Notes under the pieces: generated by a model
Database searches by the model: none
Seen by the model: only the letters and a program-made list of their open reading frames with translations
What the model was told of the DNA's origin: nothing
DNA from: Parasporobacterium sp.
GTDB taxonomy: Bacteria; Bacillota; Clostridia; Lachnospirales; Lachnospiraceae
Reading direction: 5' to 3'
Assembly: GCA_017510065.1 (NCBI GenBank)
Contig: JAFWOB010000160.1
Coordinates: 1-64,000, forward strand
Length of the DNA: 64,000 bases
Translations under genes and position numbers: made by a program
Part shown: in pieces, positions 32,908-41,613 of the stretch
Layout: the number at the start of each line of letters is the position of its first letter
Numbering within the stretch: position 1 is the first letter of the stretch

Positions 32908-32958
32908 AAGATACAGGAAAACGGGCAGATCTTCTGATTGCCGGTTTTCCTGTATCTT
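32908..32958 (+). other. second long hairpin between binding-protein and ATPase genes
   Basis: AAGATACAGGAAAACGGGCA (32908-32927) pairs with TGCCGGTTTTCCTGTATCTT (32939-32958) with one mismatch. A 20-bp stem in tandem with the preceding terminator suggests an mRNA stability or partial-termination region adjusting stoichiometry. Confidence 0.6.
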
Positions 32959-33018
32959 GTGAGGCAGTATCCTGCGGGATGACCCCGATGCAGTAAAAAG
33001 AATGGAGGGAGAACAGTA

Positions 33019-34554
33019 TTGGATAAACAATCCCCAATCTTAGAACTGAAACACATCACGAAACGATTTGGCAATATTACAGCCAATGAAGATGTTTCCT
33101 TGGAAGTGTATCAGGGAGAGATCCTTGCCCTGCTGGGAGAAAACGGATCCGGCAAGACGACCCTGATGAATGCCATCGCCGGGATCTATTATCCGGAAGA
33201 GGGGCAGATCTTTGTCAATGGAAAGGAAGTCTCCATTAATTCCCCGAAAGATGCTTATGATCTGGGAATCGGCATGATCCATCAGCATTTCAAACTGATC
33301 GATGTATTGTCAGCAGCAGAGAATATCGTACTGGGACTGAAAGACAAGCGTCGGTATGATCTGAAGGCGGCGGGTGCCAAAATCAGAGAGATCTGCGACA
33401 AATACGGCTTTGATGTGGACCCGAACCAGAAGATCTACAATATGTCCGTTTCCCAGAAACAGACGGTAGAGATCGTCAAGGTCCTGTTCCGCGGCGCAGA
33501 CATCCTGATCCTGGATGAGCCGACGGCAGTCCTGACGCCGCAGGAGACGGAAAAACTGTTTAATGTCCTGCGCAATATGAAACAGGACGGGAAATCCATT
33601 ATCATCATTACGCACAAACTGAACGAGGTGCTGGAGATCTCAGACCGTGTGGCGATCCTTCGGAAGGGAAGATATATCTGCGATATCAAGACCTCAGAAG
33701 CTGATACCCAGCAGCTGACCGACGCCATGGTAGGACATGCCGTGACCCTCAATATCGAGCGGAAGGTCCCGGTGGATCCGAAGGACAAGATCATCGTGAA
33801 GAATCTGACGGTAAGGGATTCTGATGGTGTAGAGAAGCTGAAAAATATTAATTTTACAGCACGCACCGGGGAGATCCTGGGCATCGCAGGCATTTCCGGA
33901 AACGGCCAGAAAGAGCTTCTGGAATCTATCGCCGGTCTGCAGAAGATCGAAACCGGCAGCATTCTGTTTGTCAATGAAGACGGCACGGAAGAAGAACTGG
34001 TGGGCATGGATCCCAAGAAGATCACGGATATGGGCATCACGCTTTCCTTCGTTCCGGAAGACCGGCTGGGCATGGGACTTGTCGGCAACATGGACCTGGC
34101 GGACAATATGATGCTGCGGTCCTTCCGTCACGGACGCGGCCTTTTTACCGATCGTAAGGCACCTTATGAACTGGCCGAGCAGGTGGTGAAAGAGTTGGAA
34201 GTCAATACGCCTTCTATTCGTACTGCTGTCCGGAAACTGTCCGGCGGCAATGTACAGAAGGTCCTGGTAGGACGTGAGATCGCTGCAGCGCCTACCGTGC
34301 TGATGACAGCATATGCAGTCCGCGGACTGGACATCAACTCCTCCTATATCATCTATGATCTGGTGAACAAGCAGAAGGCCAGAGGAGTAGCAGTGATCTA
34401 TGTCGGAGAAGATCTGGACGTGCTTCTGGAGTTGTGTGACCGGATCCTTGTACTCTGCGACGGACAGGTATCCGGTGAGTTGGACGGCCGGGAAGCCGAC
34501 AAACAGAAGGTCGGCCTGATGATGACAAAACTGGGAGGAGCGGAACATGAATAG
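33019..34554 (+). CDS. BMP-type ABC transporter ATP-binding protein (two ABC domains)
   Basis: A 511-residue protein with two ABC modules, starting at a TTG after GGAGGGAG. The first has Walker A GENGSGKTT, Walker B ILILDEPTAVLT and a signature MSVSQKQTVEIVK in which the usual LSVG glycine is serine. The second has the degenerate GISGNGQ loop normal for this family, the signature LSGGNVQK and MTAYAVRGLD. It matches YufO/NupO-type proteins that energise nucleoside uptake. It overlaps the next gene by 8 bp. Confidence 0.92.
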   Translation: MDKQSPILELKHITKRFGNITANEDVSLEVYQGEILALLGENGSGKTTLMNAIAGIYYPEEGQIFVNGKEVSINSPKDAYDLGIGMIHQHFKLIDVLSAAENIVLGLKDKRRYDLKAAGAKIREICDKYGFDVDPNQKIYNMSVSQKQTVEIVKVLFRGADILILDEPTAVLTPQETEKLFNVLRNMKQDGKSIIIITHKLNEVLEISDRVAILRKGRYICDIKTSEADTQQLTDAMVGHAVTLNIERKVPVDPKDKIIVKNLTVRDSDGVEKLKNINFTARTGEILGIAGISGNGQKELLESIAGLQKIETGSILFVNEDGTEEELVGMDPKKITDMGITLSFVPEDRLGMGLVGNMDLADNMMLRSFRHGRGLFTDRKAPYELAEQVVKELEVNTPSIRTAVRKLSGGNVQKVLVGREIAAAPTVLMTAYAVRGLDINSSYIIYDLVNKQKARGVAVIYVGEDLDVLLELCDRILVLCDGQVSGELDGREADKQKVGLMMTKLGGAEHE

Positions 34555-35638
34555 GATTCCTCTGATACATATTTCAAGAAGAAAAGATATTGTTTGGTAT
34601 AAAGCCTGGCTCATCCGGATCATAGCGATCATCCTGGCGCTTGTGCTGTGCGGTATTATTACCATGGTCACCACCGGGTTGAACCCGATCAAGGTGTATG
34701 CCGCCATGATAGATGGTACTTTCGGAACCACCAGACGTATCTGGATGCTGTGCCAGAACATTGCGATTCTTTTGTGTATCTCCATCGCCCTGGCTCCTGC
34801 ATTTAAGATGAGGTTCTGGAATCTGGGCGGTGACGGGCAGGCGCTGATGGGTGCGCTCGGAGCAGCTGCGGTTATGATCCTTCTGGGAGACAAGATCCCC
34901 AATGGGCTCCTGATCCTGATCATGGTGGTGGTCTCCATTGTATGCGGCGCAATCTGGGCAGTCATTCCGGCTGTGTTCAAGGCCAGATGGAATACCAATG
35001 AAACATTGTTTACCCTGATGATGAACTACGTGGCCATTCAGCTGGTCGCCTTCTTTGTCATTGTCTGGGAGGTTCCCAAGGGAGCCGGTAAGATCGGCAT
35101 CATCAACCAGAACACCAACGCAGGATGGTTTCCCCAGGTCGGAGGATCCAAATACCTGCTGAATATCATTATCGTTGCCGTGCTGACAATCGCCATGTTT
35201 ATTTATATGAAATATTCCAAACATGGCTATGAACTGTCTGTTGTCGGCGAATCTGAACCCACCGCCCGTTACGTCGGCATCAAGGTCCGCAAGGTTATTA
35301 TCCGGACCATGGTCCTGTCCGGCGCTCTCTGCGGCGTGGCAGGTCTTCTGCTGGTAGGCGGTACGGATCACACCCTGACCACAACTCTGGTGAGCGGCCG
35401 CGGCTTCACGGGCGTTATGGTGGCCTGGCTTGCCAAGTTCAATCCGATCTATATGGTCCTGACCAGTTTTCTGATCGTGTTCCTGCAAAGAGGTTCAGGC
35501 GAGATTACTACTGCCTACAGCCTCAATCAGTCCTATGGTGATATCATCACAGGCATTATCCTGTTCTTTATCATCGGATGCGAATTCTTCCTGAACTATA
35601 AAGTCAGCTTCAGGAAGTCTCATAAGGAGGTGGCATGA
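34547..35638 (+). CDS. BMP-type ABC transporter permease, subunit 1
   Basis: A 363-residue permease of the YufP/NupP type (BPD_transp_2 family) with about 9-10 helices. Family residues are NLGGDGQALMGALGAA, NETLFTLMMNYVAIQLVAFF and SGALCGVAGLLLVGGTDHTL. An N-terminal polar stretch (IPLIHISRRKDIVWYKAWLI) precedes the first helix. It overlaps both flanking genes by a few bases, so the three are translationally coupled. Confidence 0.92.
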   Translation: MNRIPLIHISRRKDIVWYKAWLIRIIAIILALVLCGIITMVTTGLNPIKVYAAMIDGTFGTTRRIWMLCQNIAILLCISIALAPAFKMRFWNLGGDGQALMGALGAAAVMILLGDKIPNGLLILIMVVVSIVCGAIWAVIPAVFKARWNTNETLFTLMMNYVAIQLVAFFVIVWEVPKGAGKIGIINQNTNAGWFPQVGGSKYLLNIIIVAVLTIAMFIYMKYSKHGYELSVVGESEPTARYVGIKVRKVIIRTMVLSGALCGVAGLLLVGGTDHTLTTTLVSGRGFTGVMVAWLAKFNPIYMVLTSFLIVFLQRGSGEITTAYSLNQSYGDIITGIILFFIIGCEFFLNYKVSFRKSHKEVA

Positions 35639-36633
35639 TGTTCGGATTCTTACTTTCCTTTATCCCAAGAGCCGTTTCTCAGGGAATCCCCCTGATGTTC
35701 GGTGCAGTAGGAGAGACCATAACCGAAAAATCCGGCAACCTGAACCTCGGTACTGCAGGTATTATGTATGTCGGCGGTATCTGCGGCGTGATCGGCTCCT
35801 TCCTGTATGAGACCAAAACGGGCATCGAAAACATGAATGCCTTCCTGGGCATCCTGATCCCCCTGGTGTGCTGCCTGTTGGGTTCCCTGATCATGGGCCT
35901 GATCTACTGCTTCCTGACGGTCACCCTGCGTGCGAACCAGAACGTAACCGGTCTTGCCATGACCACTTTTGGCGTAGGCTTTGGAAACTTCTTCGGCGGT
36001 TCCCTGATCAAGCTGTCCGGCGCAGATGTTCCTTCCATTGCATTGTCAAGGACCAGTCAGTTTTTCAGCGCCAAGCTGCCATTTGCCAAGGACCTCGGAT
36101 GGTTCGGCCAGATCTTCCTGTCTTACAGCTTTCTGGCATACACGGCTGTTGCCATGGCGATCATTGCATCGGTTGTGATCTTCCATACCAAACTGGGACT
36201 GCAGCTGCGTGCTGTCGGCGAGAGTCCGTCTACGGCAGATGCGGCAGGTATTAATGTCACCAGATATAAGTATTTTGCGACTTGCATCGGAGCAATGGTT
36301 TCCGGACTTGGCGGTCTGTACTATGTTATGGATTACGCAAGCGGCGTATGGTCCAATGATGCGTTTGGTGACAGAGGCTGGCTTGCCATCGCCCTCGTTA
36401 TCTTCACCATCTGGCGCCCTGCGCACAGCATCTGGGCATCAATCCTGTTCGGCGGATTGTACATCCTGCATATCTTTATTCCTTCAGGAACCAATCTGGC
36501 GATCAAGGAACTGTACCAGATGGCACCTTACGTGGTCACCATCATAGTGCTGATCTTTACTTCTCTTCGAAACAAGAGGGAGAATCAGCCGCCGGCTTCC
36601 CTGGGTCTCAGCTATTTCCGGGAAGATCGGTAG
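35635..36633 (+). CDS. BMP-type ABC transporter permease, subunit 2
   Basis: A 332-residue permease of the YufQ/NupQ type. GAVGETITEKSGNLNLGTAG is the conserved N-terminal region, GLAMTTFGVGFGNFFGG and AVGESPSTADAAGINVTRYK (coupling loop to the ATPase) follow. AAGGAGGTGG lies directly before the ATG at 35635, inside the end of the previous gene. It ends the importer operon before a strong terminator. Confidence 0.92.
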   Translation: MMFGFLLSFIPRAVSQGIPLMFGAVGETITEKSGNLNLGTAGIMYVGGICGVIGSFLYETKTGIENMNAFLGILIPLVCCLLGSLIMGLIYCFLTVTLRANQNVTGLAMTTFGVGFGNFFGGSLIKLSGADVPSIALSRTSQFFSAKLPFAKDLGWFGQIFLSYSFLAYTAVAMAIIASVVIFHTKLGLQLRAVGESPSTADAAGINVTRYKYFATCIGAMVSGLGGLYYVMDYASGVWSNDAFGDRGWLAIALVIFTIWRPAHSIWASILFGGLYILHIFIPSGTNLAIKELYQMAPYVVTIIVLIFTSLRNKRENQPPASLGLSYFREDR

Positions 36634-36658
36634 ATACCGTGTAGTTTTCTGAAAAATG

Positions 36659-36694
36659 CGGCTGTGAACGAGTTGTCGTTCGCAGCCGTTTCTT
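36659..36694 (+). terminator. rho-independent terminator of the importer operon
   Basis: CGGCTGTGAACGA (36659-36671), loop GTTG, TCGTTCGCAGCCG (36676-36688) with one G-U, followed by TTTCTT. Confidence 0.88.
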
Positions 36695-36719
36695 ATGCGG
36701 CCGCGGCTGCAGCATTTTC

Positions 36720-36928
36720 GGTGCTGTGCATGATTTTGCGCGGCGCCCTGCATCAAATGTGGTGCTATGCATGACTTTTTGTAATTTATCCGATGCTATG
36801 CATGATTATTGCTCCGAAACAGGGGTCAAAATCGTGCATAGCATTGATTTCGCTGCAGCGGATTTTTGAAAATCATGCATAGCGCCGCATTTGATACATA
36901 TTTTTTTGAAAAATCATGCATACCGCCT
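36720..36928. repeat. nested palindromic repeat, copy A
   Basis: Three nested dyads share a TGCATGA core: the outer GGTGCTGTGCATGATTTT (36720-36737) with AAAATCATGCATACCGCC (36911-36928); the middle arm starting CATCAAATGTGGTGCTATGC (36751-36774) with the arm ending GCGCCGCATTTGATA (36873-36896), 22 of 24 matched; the inner GATGCTATGCATGAT (36792-36806) with ATCGTGCATAGCAT (36831-36844). Bases 36750-36806 are about 49/57 identical to 60761-60817 after rpoC. No open frame of interest lies here. It looks like a REP/MITE-like family, not a known insertion sequence. Confidence 0.75.
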
Positions 36929-37003
36929 ATTTTGCTGCAGGCATACTTCGGTGAGCATCATGTACAGAAACCCTGGGAGTTCTGCGTGTAGAAAGAATCA
37001 TTT

Positions 37004-37029
37004 TTCTCCCGGGGAGAATGTGGTATACT
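37004..37029 (+). promoter_or_regulatory. extended -10 promoter with overlapping palindrome
   Basis: TGGTATACT (37021-37029) is an extended -10 box, 52 bp before the DJ-1 gene start. The weak -35 region overlaps TTCTCCCGGGGAGAA (37004-37018), a perfect dyad around a central G, a plausible operator. Confidence 0.45.
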
Positions 37030-37080
37030 AACAACTTAAGAAACAGAAAACAGGAAGTGAACGATAAAGACAGGAGAAGA

Positions 37081-37626
37081 ATGATGAAAAAAGTGATCGT
37101 ATTTCTGGCAGATGGATTTGAAGAGATCGAAGCGTTGGCAAGTGTTGACCTGCTGAGAAGAGCGGGGATCGATGTGACGACAGCTTCCATTATGGGAAAG
37201 ATCGAAGTGAACGGAGCGCATGATGTAGTCGTGAAAGCGGATGTACTGGCAGAGGATGCTGATTATGCAGCTGCGGATATGATCGTGCTTCCGGGCGGTG
37301 GCGTAGGCACCCAGAATCTTGCGAAATGTGAGCTGGTGCAGAAACAGTGTCTTGCATTCGCAAAAGATAAGCTTGTTTCGGCAATCTGCGCAGCGCCTAC
37401 CGTACTGGCAGGACTCGGACTCCTGGAAGGAAAGAACGCAACCTGCTATCCGGGAATGGAAGGCGGTATGCATGGAGCCGTTATGAGCGGAGAAACGGTG
37501 ACGCTGGACGGCAATATCACCACTGGCAGAGCTCCTGGAGCAGCCATTCCTTTTGCGTTGGAACTGATCAGAAGACTGGCAGGGGAAGAAGCGGCCGCAT
37601 CAGTCAAGAGCGACATTGTCTATTAA
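37081..37626 (+). CDS. DJ-1/PfpI family protein
   Basis: A 181-residue protein of the DJ-1 (YajL/ThiJ) branch. The conserved Glu is E17 (GFEEIE) and the reactive cysteine is C103 in the nucleophile elbow AICAAPTVLAG; PGGGVGTQNL and TTGRAPGAAIPFALELI complete the fold. Members act as deglycases, chaperones or redox sensors; the exact role is not evident. AGGAG lies before two adjacent ATGs (37081, 37084). It is 18 bp before the carboxypeptidase gene. Confidence 0.92.
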   Translation: MMKKVIVFLADGFEEIEALASVDLLRRAGIDVTTASIMGKIEVNGAHDVVVKADVLAEDADYAAADMIVLPGGGVGTQNLAKCELVQKQCLAFAKDKLVSAICAAPTVLAGLGLLEGKNATCYPGMEGGMHGAVMSGETVTLDGNITTGRAPGAAIPFALELIRRLAGEEAAASVKSDIVY

Positions 37627-37644
37627 AAAGCGGGATCTTCACGT

Positions 37645-39171
37645 ATGCAGTCGATAGAAAAAGACAACATGATGAGAAAAACAAAAAGAACGGGAAGATC
37701 TGCAGGTAGGAATCTGATGTGCGCTATCTTATGTCTGTGCCTATCTGCGGCGTTCCTGCAGCTGATCCCGGGAAAAGCTGCTGCGGAAGAACTGATGACA
37801 GCCGTGGATTTTCCGGTGCGGATCGATTCGGGACTGCAGCATTTATCCGACAGTCCGGGGCTGAGGTACAGTGAAAGCGGGGAAATGCTTCTCGGCGCCT
37901 ATACCAATAACCGGAACAATAAGATGTATCTTTCCCTGCGGGATCTGGCAGCTTTGCTGAACGGAACGGAAGGACAGTTTGAGTTTGACCTGGAGGAAGA
38001 TCAGGAAAGCTATGTGTTGACCAGAGGCATTCCTTATACCGGAATCGAAGTCGTGATTGACGAGGAGGCGGAAACGCAGCCGGGAGATCATTATGATGAA
38101 CTGGGCAGTCTGTGGAATTCTGAGGATCAGCTGGTTTATGAGTCACCGGCAGCAGCAGTCCGTCCGCAGTACGAATACCTGGACTATATGATCAACCCGC
38201 TGATGATCGATGGACAGGAATCACGGTTTTATTCCATGCAGCTGAGTTCTACCCGGGATCTTTATGTGGATCCTGTAGATGCGCAGCTGATACTGGATAT
38301 TACCCTGGAGTTTGAAAACGGTAATACGATCAGGATCGATCCGGCGGGATTTACCATCGATCTGGCTGCCTATGAGGCAGATGGCTACTTTGATCTCTTC
38401 AACGGGGTGGTACTGGGCGATTGCACCACAGGGGAGATCCTTTACGGATGTAAGGAAAACAATCCGGACGCCATTGCCAGTACGTCCAAACTGATGACCT
38501 ATCTGGTGGCGGCAAGATCTATCGAAGCAGGAAGGATCGGTCTGGATGACAAAGTGGTCCTGTCTGAAAATGTAGGACGTCTGGTGGATTCGGGAAATGG
38601 GACACTGCCTATGTACACTGGCCAGGAAGTATCCTTGCGGGATCTTATCAGTGCTATGCTGCTTCCCTCCAGCAATGAAGCAGCGTTGGCCGTGGCAGAG
38701 CATACAGCAGGGTCCGAAACGGAATTCGTTCGTCTGATGAATGAAACCGCAGGACTTCTGGGACTGGAAACAGCCCGTTTTTACAATGCCAGTGGACTTC
38801 CGGATTATTCGGATAGTCTGATCGCTTCCGTGAGACAGAATCGGATGAGCGCGGCGGATCTGTTCCGCCTGTGTGCCGCGCTTCTTGCGAAATATCCGGA
38901 GGTGACCGGCATTACTTCTCAGAAGAGCATGGAAGTGGAAAGTTTTGACTATCCACTGAACAATACAAACTACCTTCTATATGATATGGAGAACTGCATC
39001 GGGCTGAAAACCGGAACGACCGATGAGGCAGGCTGCTGCGTGGCAGCTGCTGCAAAAGTGCCGTTTGCGGACGGAGACCATATCCTGGTGGCGGTGGTGC
39101 TGGGAGCCAATTCCAATCTCGACCGTTATCAAATACCGCATCTTTTATTCAAATGGGCTGAGCAATCATAA
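37645..39171 (+). CDS. D-alanyl-D-alanine carboxypeptidase (S11 family)
   Basis: A 508-residue exported penicillin-binding protein that trims the terminal D-Ala of peptidoglycan stem peptides. Nucleophile motif STSK (S279-K282), SSN (342-344) and KTG (455-457) are correctly spaced. A signal peptide (CAILCLCLSAAFLQLIPG, cleavage near AAAEE) is followed by about 220 residues, including MYLSLRDLAALLNGT, which resembles the copper-amine-oxidase-N-type fold seen in clostridial cell-wall proteins. The C-terminal domain of DacA is missing or very short. The ATG at 37669 is an alternative start. Confidence 0.9.
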   Translation: MQSIEKDNMMRKTKRTGRSAGRNLMCAILCLCLSAAFLQLIPGKAAAEELMTAVDFPVRIDSGLQHLSDSPGLRYSESGEMLLGAYTNNRNNKMYLSLRDLAALLNGTEGQFEFDLEEDQESYVLTRGIPYTGIEVVIDEEAETQPGDHYDELGSLWNSEDQLVYESPAAAVRPQYEYLDYMINPLMIDGQESRFYSMQLSSTRDLYVDPVDAQLILDITLEFENGNTIRIDPAGFTIDLAAYEADGYFDLFNGVVLGDCTTGEILYGCKENNPDAIASTSKLMTYLVAARSIEAGRIGLDDKVVLSENVGRLVDSGNGTLPMYTGQEVSLRDLISAMLLPSSNEAALAVAEHTAGSETEFVRLMNETAGLLGLETARFYNASGLPDYSDSLIASVRQNRMSAADLFRLCAALLAKYPEVTGITSQKSMEVESFDYPLNNTNYLLYDMENCIGLKTGTTDEAGCCVAAAAKVPFADGDHILVAVVLGANSNLDRYQIPHLLFKWAEQS

Positions 39172-39180
39172 TAAAATTAA

Positions 39181-39247
39181 AAAAGCCGGTCTGTAATGGG
39201 AAAGTTCAGATTCTATTCACTTTCCCGTTACAGACCGGCTTTTTTAG
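39181..39247. terminator. bidirectional terminator
   Basis: A stem of about 25 bp: AAAAGCCGGTCTGTAATGGG (39181-39200, continuing to 39205) pairs with 39219-39243 (…CGTTACAGACCGGCTTTT) with one G-U. It is flanked by A- and T-runs on both sides and separates the convergent carboxypeptidase and xpaC-like genes. Confidence 0.92.
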
Positions 39248-39261
39248 TATATCATGATTGC

Positions 39262-39972
39262 TCAGGGCGTTTGCTGCGTCATTTCCAGCGTCTCGTCCTG
39301 CGTGAGATTCTTGAAATCCTCTTCATCCAGCAGGCCATCCCGCTTGATGGCAATGGTCATGGCCTCCATGTCAACGGCAACGTTCAGTTTGTCGTTATCG
39401 TACAGCCCTTCATAGAGATTCTCCATGGCTTCATCAATATTCTGAAAATAGTTTTTCAGATTGTCCGGTATCTCCGGATTGTCCACGCCGCTTGCTTCGA
39501 TCTTCTGGTATCTGGTGACTACTTTCTCTATGGTGGGCAGATAGTAGTTGAACAGCTGCCTGGTCGTCTGGATCTTCTCCGGCTTCTGACGGAGTGCATG
39601 AAGGACCTTTTCGATGGAACCGACGGCCTTGATCCCGGCTTCCGCAATCTCTTTGTCTTCCAGTCTGGACAGAGTCATCCGGATACTGGTCAACTGAGAA
39701 CTTGCTTTATTCAGGCTGTCCGCCTGTTCTTTTGTCAGAGGCTCATCCCGTTTAATCTGAGATCCAGGCGCCGCACTCTGGCTGCCGGCTTTTCTTGCCA
39801 GCCCGATGATCAGAATGGAAAGGAGGATTGCAGCGATCACCAGAATGATCGCGATGGTCAGAAGTGTCTTCAGAAGAGACGCTGTAAGACCGCCCACCAG
39901 GAAAAGTCCCACGATGCAGGCAACAATGATAATGATTCCGGCGATCAGTCCGCCTGATCTTTTCTTCTTCAT
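39262..39972 (-). CDS. XpaC-like membrane protein
   Basis: A protein of about 236 residues with two N-terminal helices (GGLIAGIIIIVACIVGLFLV and LLTIAIILVIAAILLSILII) and a cytoplasmic, helical C-terminal region with LTKEQADSLNKASSQL, HALRQKPEKIQTTRQL and YYLPTIEKVVTRY, the pattern of the '5-bromo-4-chloroindolyl phosphate hydrolysis' (XpaC) family. I prefer the ATG at 39972 with AAGGA upstream; in-frame ATGs at 40002 and 40035 would add 10 or 21 residues. It follows the telA-like gene by 18 bp or more, the same pairing as xpaC-yaaN of Bacillus. Confidence 0.75.
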   Translation of the reverse strand: MKKKRSGGLIAGIIIIVACIVGLFLVGGLTASLLKTLLTIAIILVIAAILLSILIIGLARKAGSQSAAPGSQIKRDEPLTKEQADSLNKASSQLTSIRMTLSRLEDKEIAEAGIKAVGSIEKVLHALRQKPEKIQTTRQLFNYYLPTIEKVVTRYQKIEASGVDNPEIPDNLKNYFQNIDEAMENLYEGLYDNDKLNVAVDMEAMTIAIKRDGLLDEEDFKNLTQDETLEMTQQTP

Positions 39973-40053
39973 AGTCTTGATCCTTGTCTTCAGATGCTCC
40001 ATGGCCGCCGCATGGATTGGTCCAGCAGCGGCCATAAAAGGTAACAGGTTAGA

Positions 40054-41370
40054 TTATTCTGTAATGTCGTCGATGAAATCTTCCGCTGCTTCTGCAGCGT
40101 CAGATACTTCTTCCGCTGCTTCTTCCACTTCTTCTTTTACAAAGTCGGGTTTCACAGCCATATTGGCAGAGGAATTACGGATGTCAAGGAGTTTCTGCTT
40201 CAGGGTCGCTTCGATCTGGCCAAGTTCATTTTCTGCCTGGCGGCGTTTTTCACGGCCTTCCTCCTGAATGCGGACAACCTCGTCGAGAGAGGTGATCAGC
40301 TGCTCATTGGCATATTTCACGGATTCGATATCCACGATGCCTTTTTCACTTTCTTCTGCAATCTCGATGGTGCTTTGTTTCAGTTTTTCAGCATTCTCGC
40401 GGATCAGTTCGTTGGTGAAATCTGTGACCAGTTTCTGTGCCTTCATGGCTTCCTGGGAATGGGACATGCCCAGCGCCAGGACCATCTGGTTCTTCCAGAG
40501 CGGGATCGTGTTGTTGATCGTGGACTGGATCTTTTCCGTCATAAGTGTATCGGAGTTCTGGATCAGACGGATCTGCGGTGCCATCTGCATGCTGACGGTG
40601 CGGGTAAGCTCCAGATCATGAAGTTTTTTCTCAAAGCGATCGCACAGAGCTGCAAAATCATTTGCTTTCTGGGCATCTTCTGCCAGGCCGGATTCCTGGG
40701 CAGCTTTCTGCAGTTCCACCAGGGTAGTGGTCTGTTCCTTCTCCAGCTTTGCCTTGCCGGCGAGGATGTACATGGTCAGTTCTTTGAAATAGTTCAGGTT
40801 GGAATCATACATTTTGTCCAGCATCACGATGTCGGTGAGCAGCTGGTTCTGATGATTCTCAAGGACTTCCACGATCTTGTCCACATTGGCTTCCGTGGTA
40901 TCATAACGGGCTTTCAGGGTATTGATATCATTGATCTTTTTCTTGAAAAGTCCAAGAAATCCTTTTGTCTTTTCGCCATCGACATCAAATCCTTTCAGCT
41001 CTGTTACCAATGCAGCGACATCATTGCCTACAGTACCGAGGTCCTTGGTCTTAACCCCTTCCAGAGCGGCGTCGGAAAAGGCAGCGATCTTCTTCTGGGC
41101 GGCTGCGCCGTACTGAAGGATCACATTGGTATCCTGAAGATTGATCTTCTCTGAAAACTCATCTACCATCTTCTGTTCTTCTTCTGTCAGATTTACATCT
41201 TCCAGATAATTAACAGAAGGCTGGGCCGAAGTATCTGCGGCAACATCTGCTGCAACAGCTGCTGCAGAGCCCGAAAGAGTGGAAGCAGCAGACGGTGCAT
41301 CTTTAAGGATCTCATCAATGCCGGAATCCTTAAACGGATCGCCTAATTCAAGTTTGATCTGTTCTGACAT
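40054..41370 (-). CDS. telA: TelA-family toxic anion resistance protein (YaaN-like)
   Basis: A 438-residue soluble, almost entirely helical protein without membrane segments. VDEFSEKINLQDTNVILQYG, the FLGLFKKK region, TLVELQKAAQESGL, QMAPQIRLIQNSD and NTIPLWKNQMVLALG belong to the TelA family. Members are tied to tellurite or envelope-stress tolerance; the mechanism is not settled. The start has AGGAGG. It shares a transcript with the XpaC-like gene and is divergent from the oxoamine-synthase operon. Confidence 0.93.
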   Translation of the reverse strand: MSEQIKLELGDPFKDSGIDEILKDAPSAASTLSGSAAAVAADVAADTSAQPSVNYLEDVNLTEEEQKMVDEFSEKINLQDTNVILQYGAAAQKKIAAFSDAALEGVKTKDLGTVGNDVAALVTELKGFDVDGEKTKGFLGLFKKKINDINTLKARYDTTEANVDKIVEVLENHQNQLLTDIVMLDKMYDSNLNYFKELTMYILAGKAKLEKEQTTTLVELQKAAQESGLAEDAQKANDFAALCDRFEKKLHDLELTRTVSMQMAPQIRLIQNSDTLMTEKIQSTINNTIPLWKNQMVLALGMSHSQEAMKAQKLVTDFTNELIRENAEKLKQSTIEIAEESEKGIVDIESVKYANEQLITSLDEVVRIQEEGREKRRQAENELGQIEATLKQKLLDIRNSSANMAVKPDFVKEEVEEAAEEVSDAAEAAEDFIDDITE

Positions 41371-41465
41371 AACTATACCTCCTACTTATGGGAATGTTCA
41401 TTTTCCGTTCCATCATACAACATATTACCATTTTTTTAAATAACCTATATTTATCTTTTATCTCT

Positions 41466-41494
41466 TTGACTACGGCTCATTATGTTAGTATAAT
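41466..41494 (+). promoter_or_regulatory. strong sigma-A-type promoter of the 41.6-49.3 kb operon
   Basis: TTGACT (41466-41471), a 17-bp spacer and a perfect TATAAT (41489-41494), 119 bp upstream of the oxoamine-synthase start. From here to the terminator at 49298 the eight genes run in one direction with overlaps or gaps of at most about 70 bp. Confidence 0.8.
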
Positions 41495-41613
41495 ATAGCT
41501 TGTTATTTTGTGCGGTGCGCTCTGCCGAACCCTTTTGCAGACTGCAGACACAGGATTTTTTATGGCCCGACAGACCTTCGCACTTACACAAAAACAAACG
41601 AAAGGGACAGATT

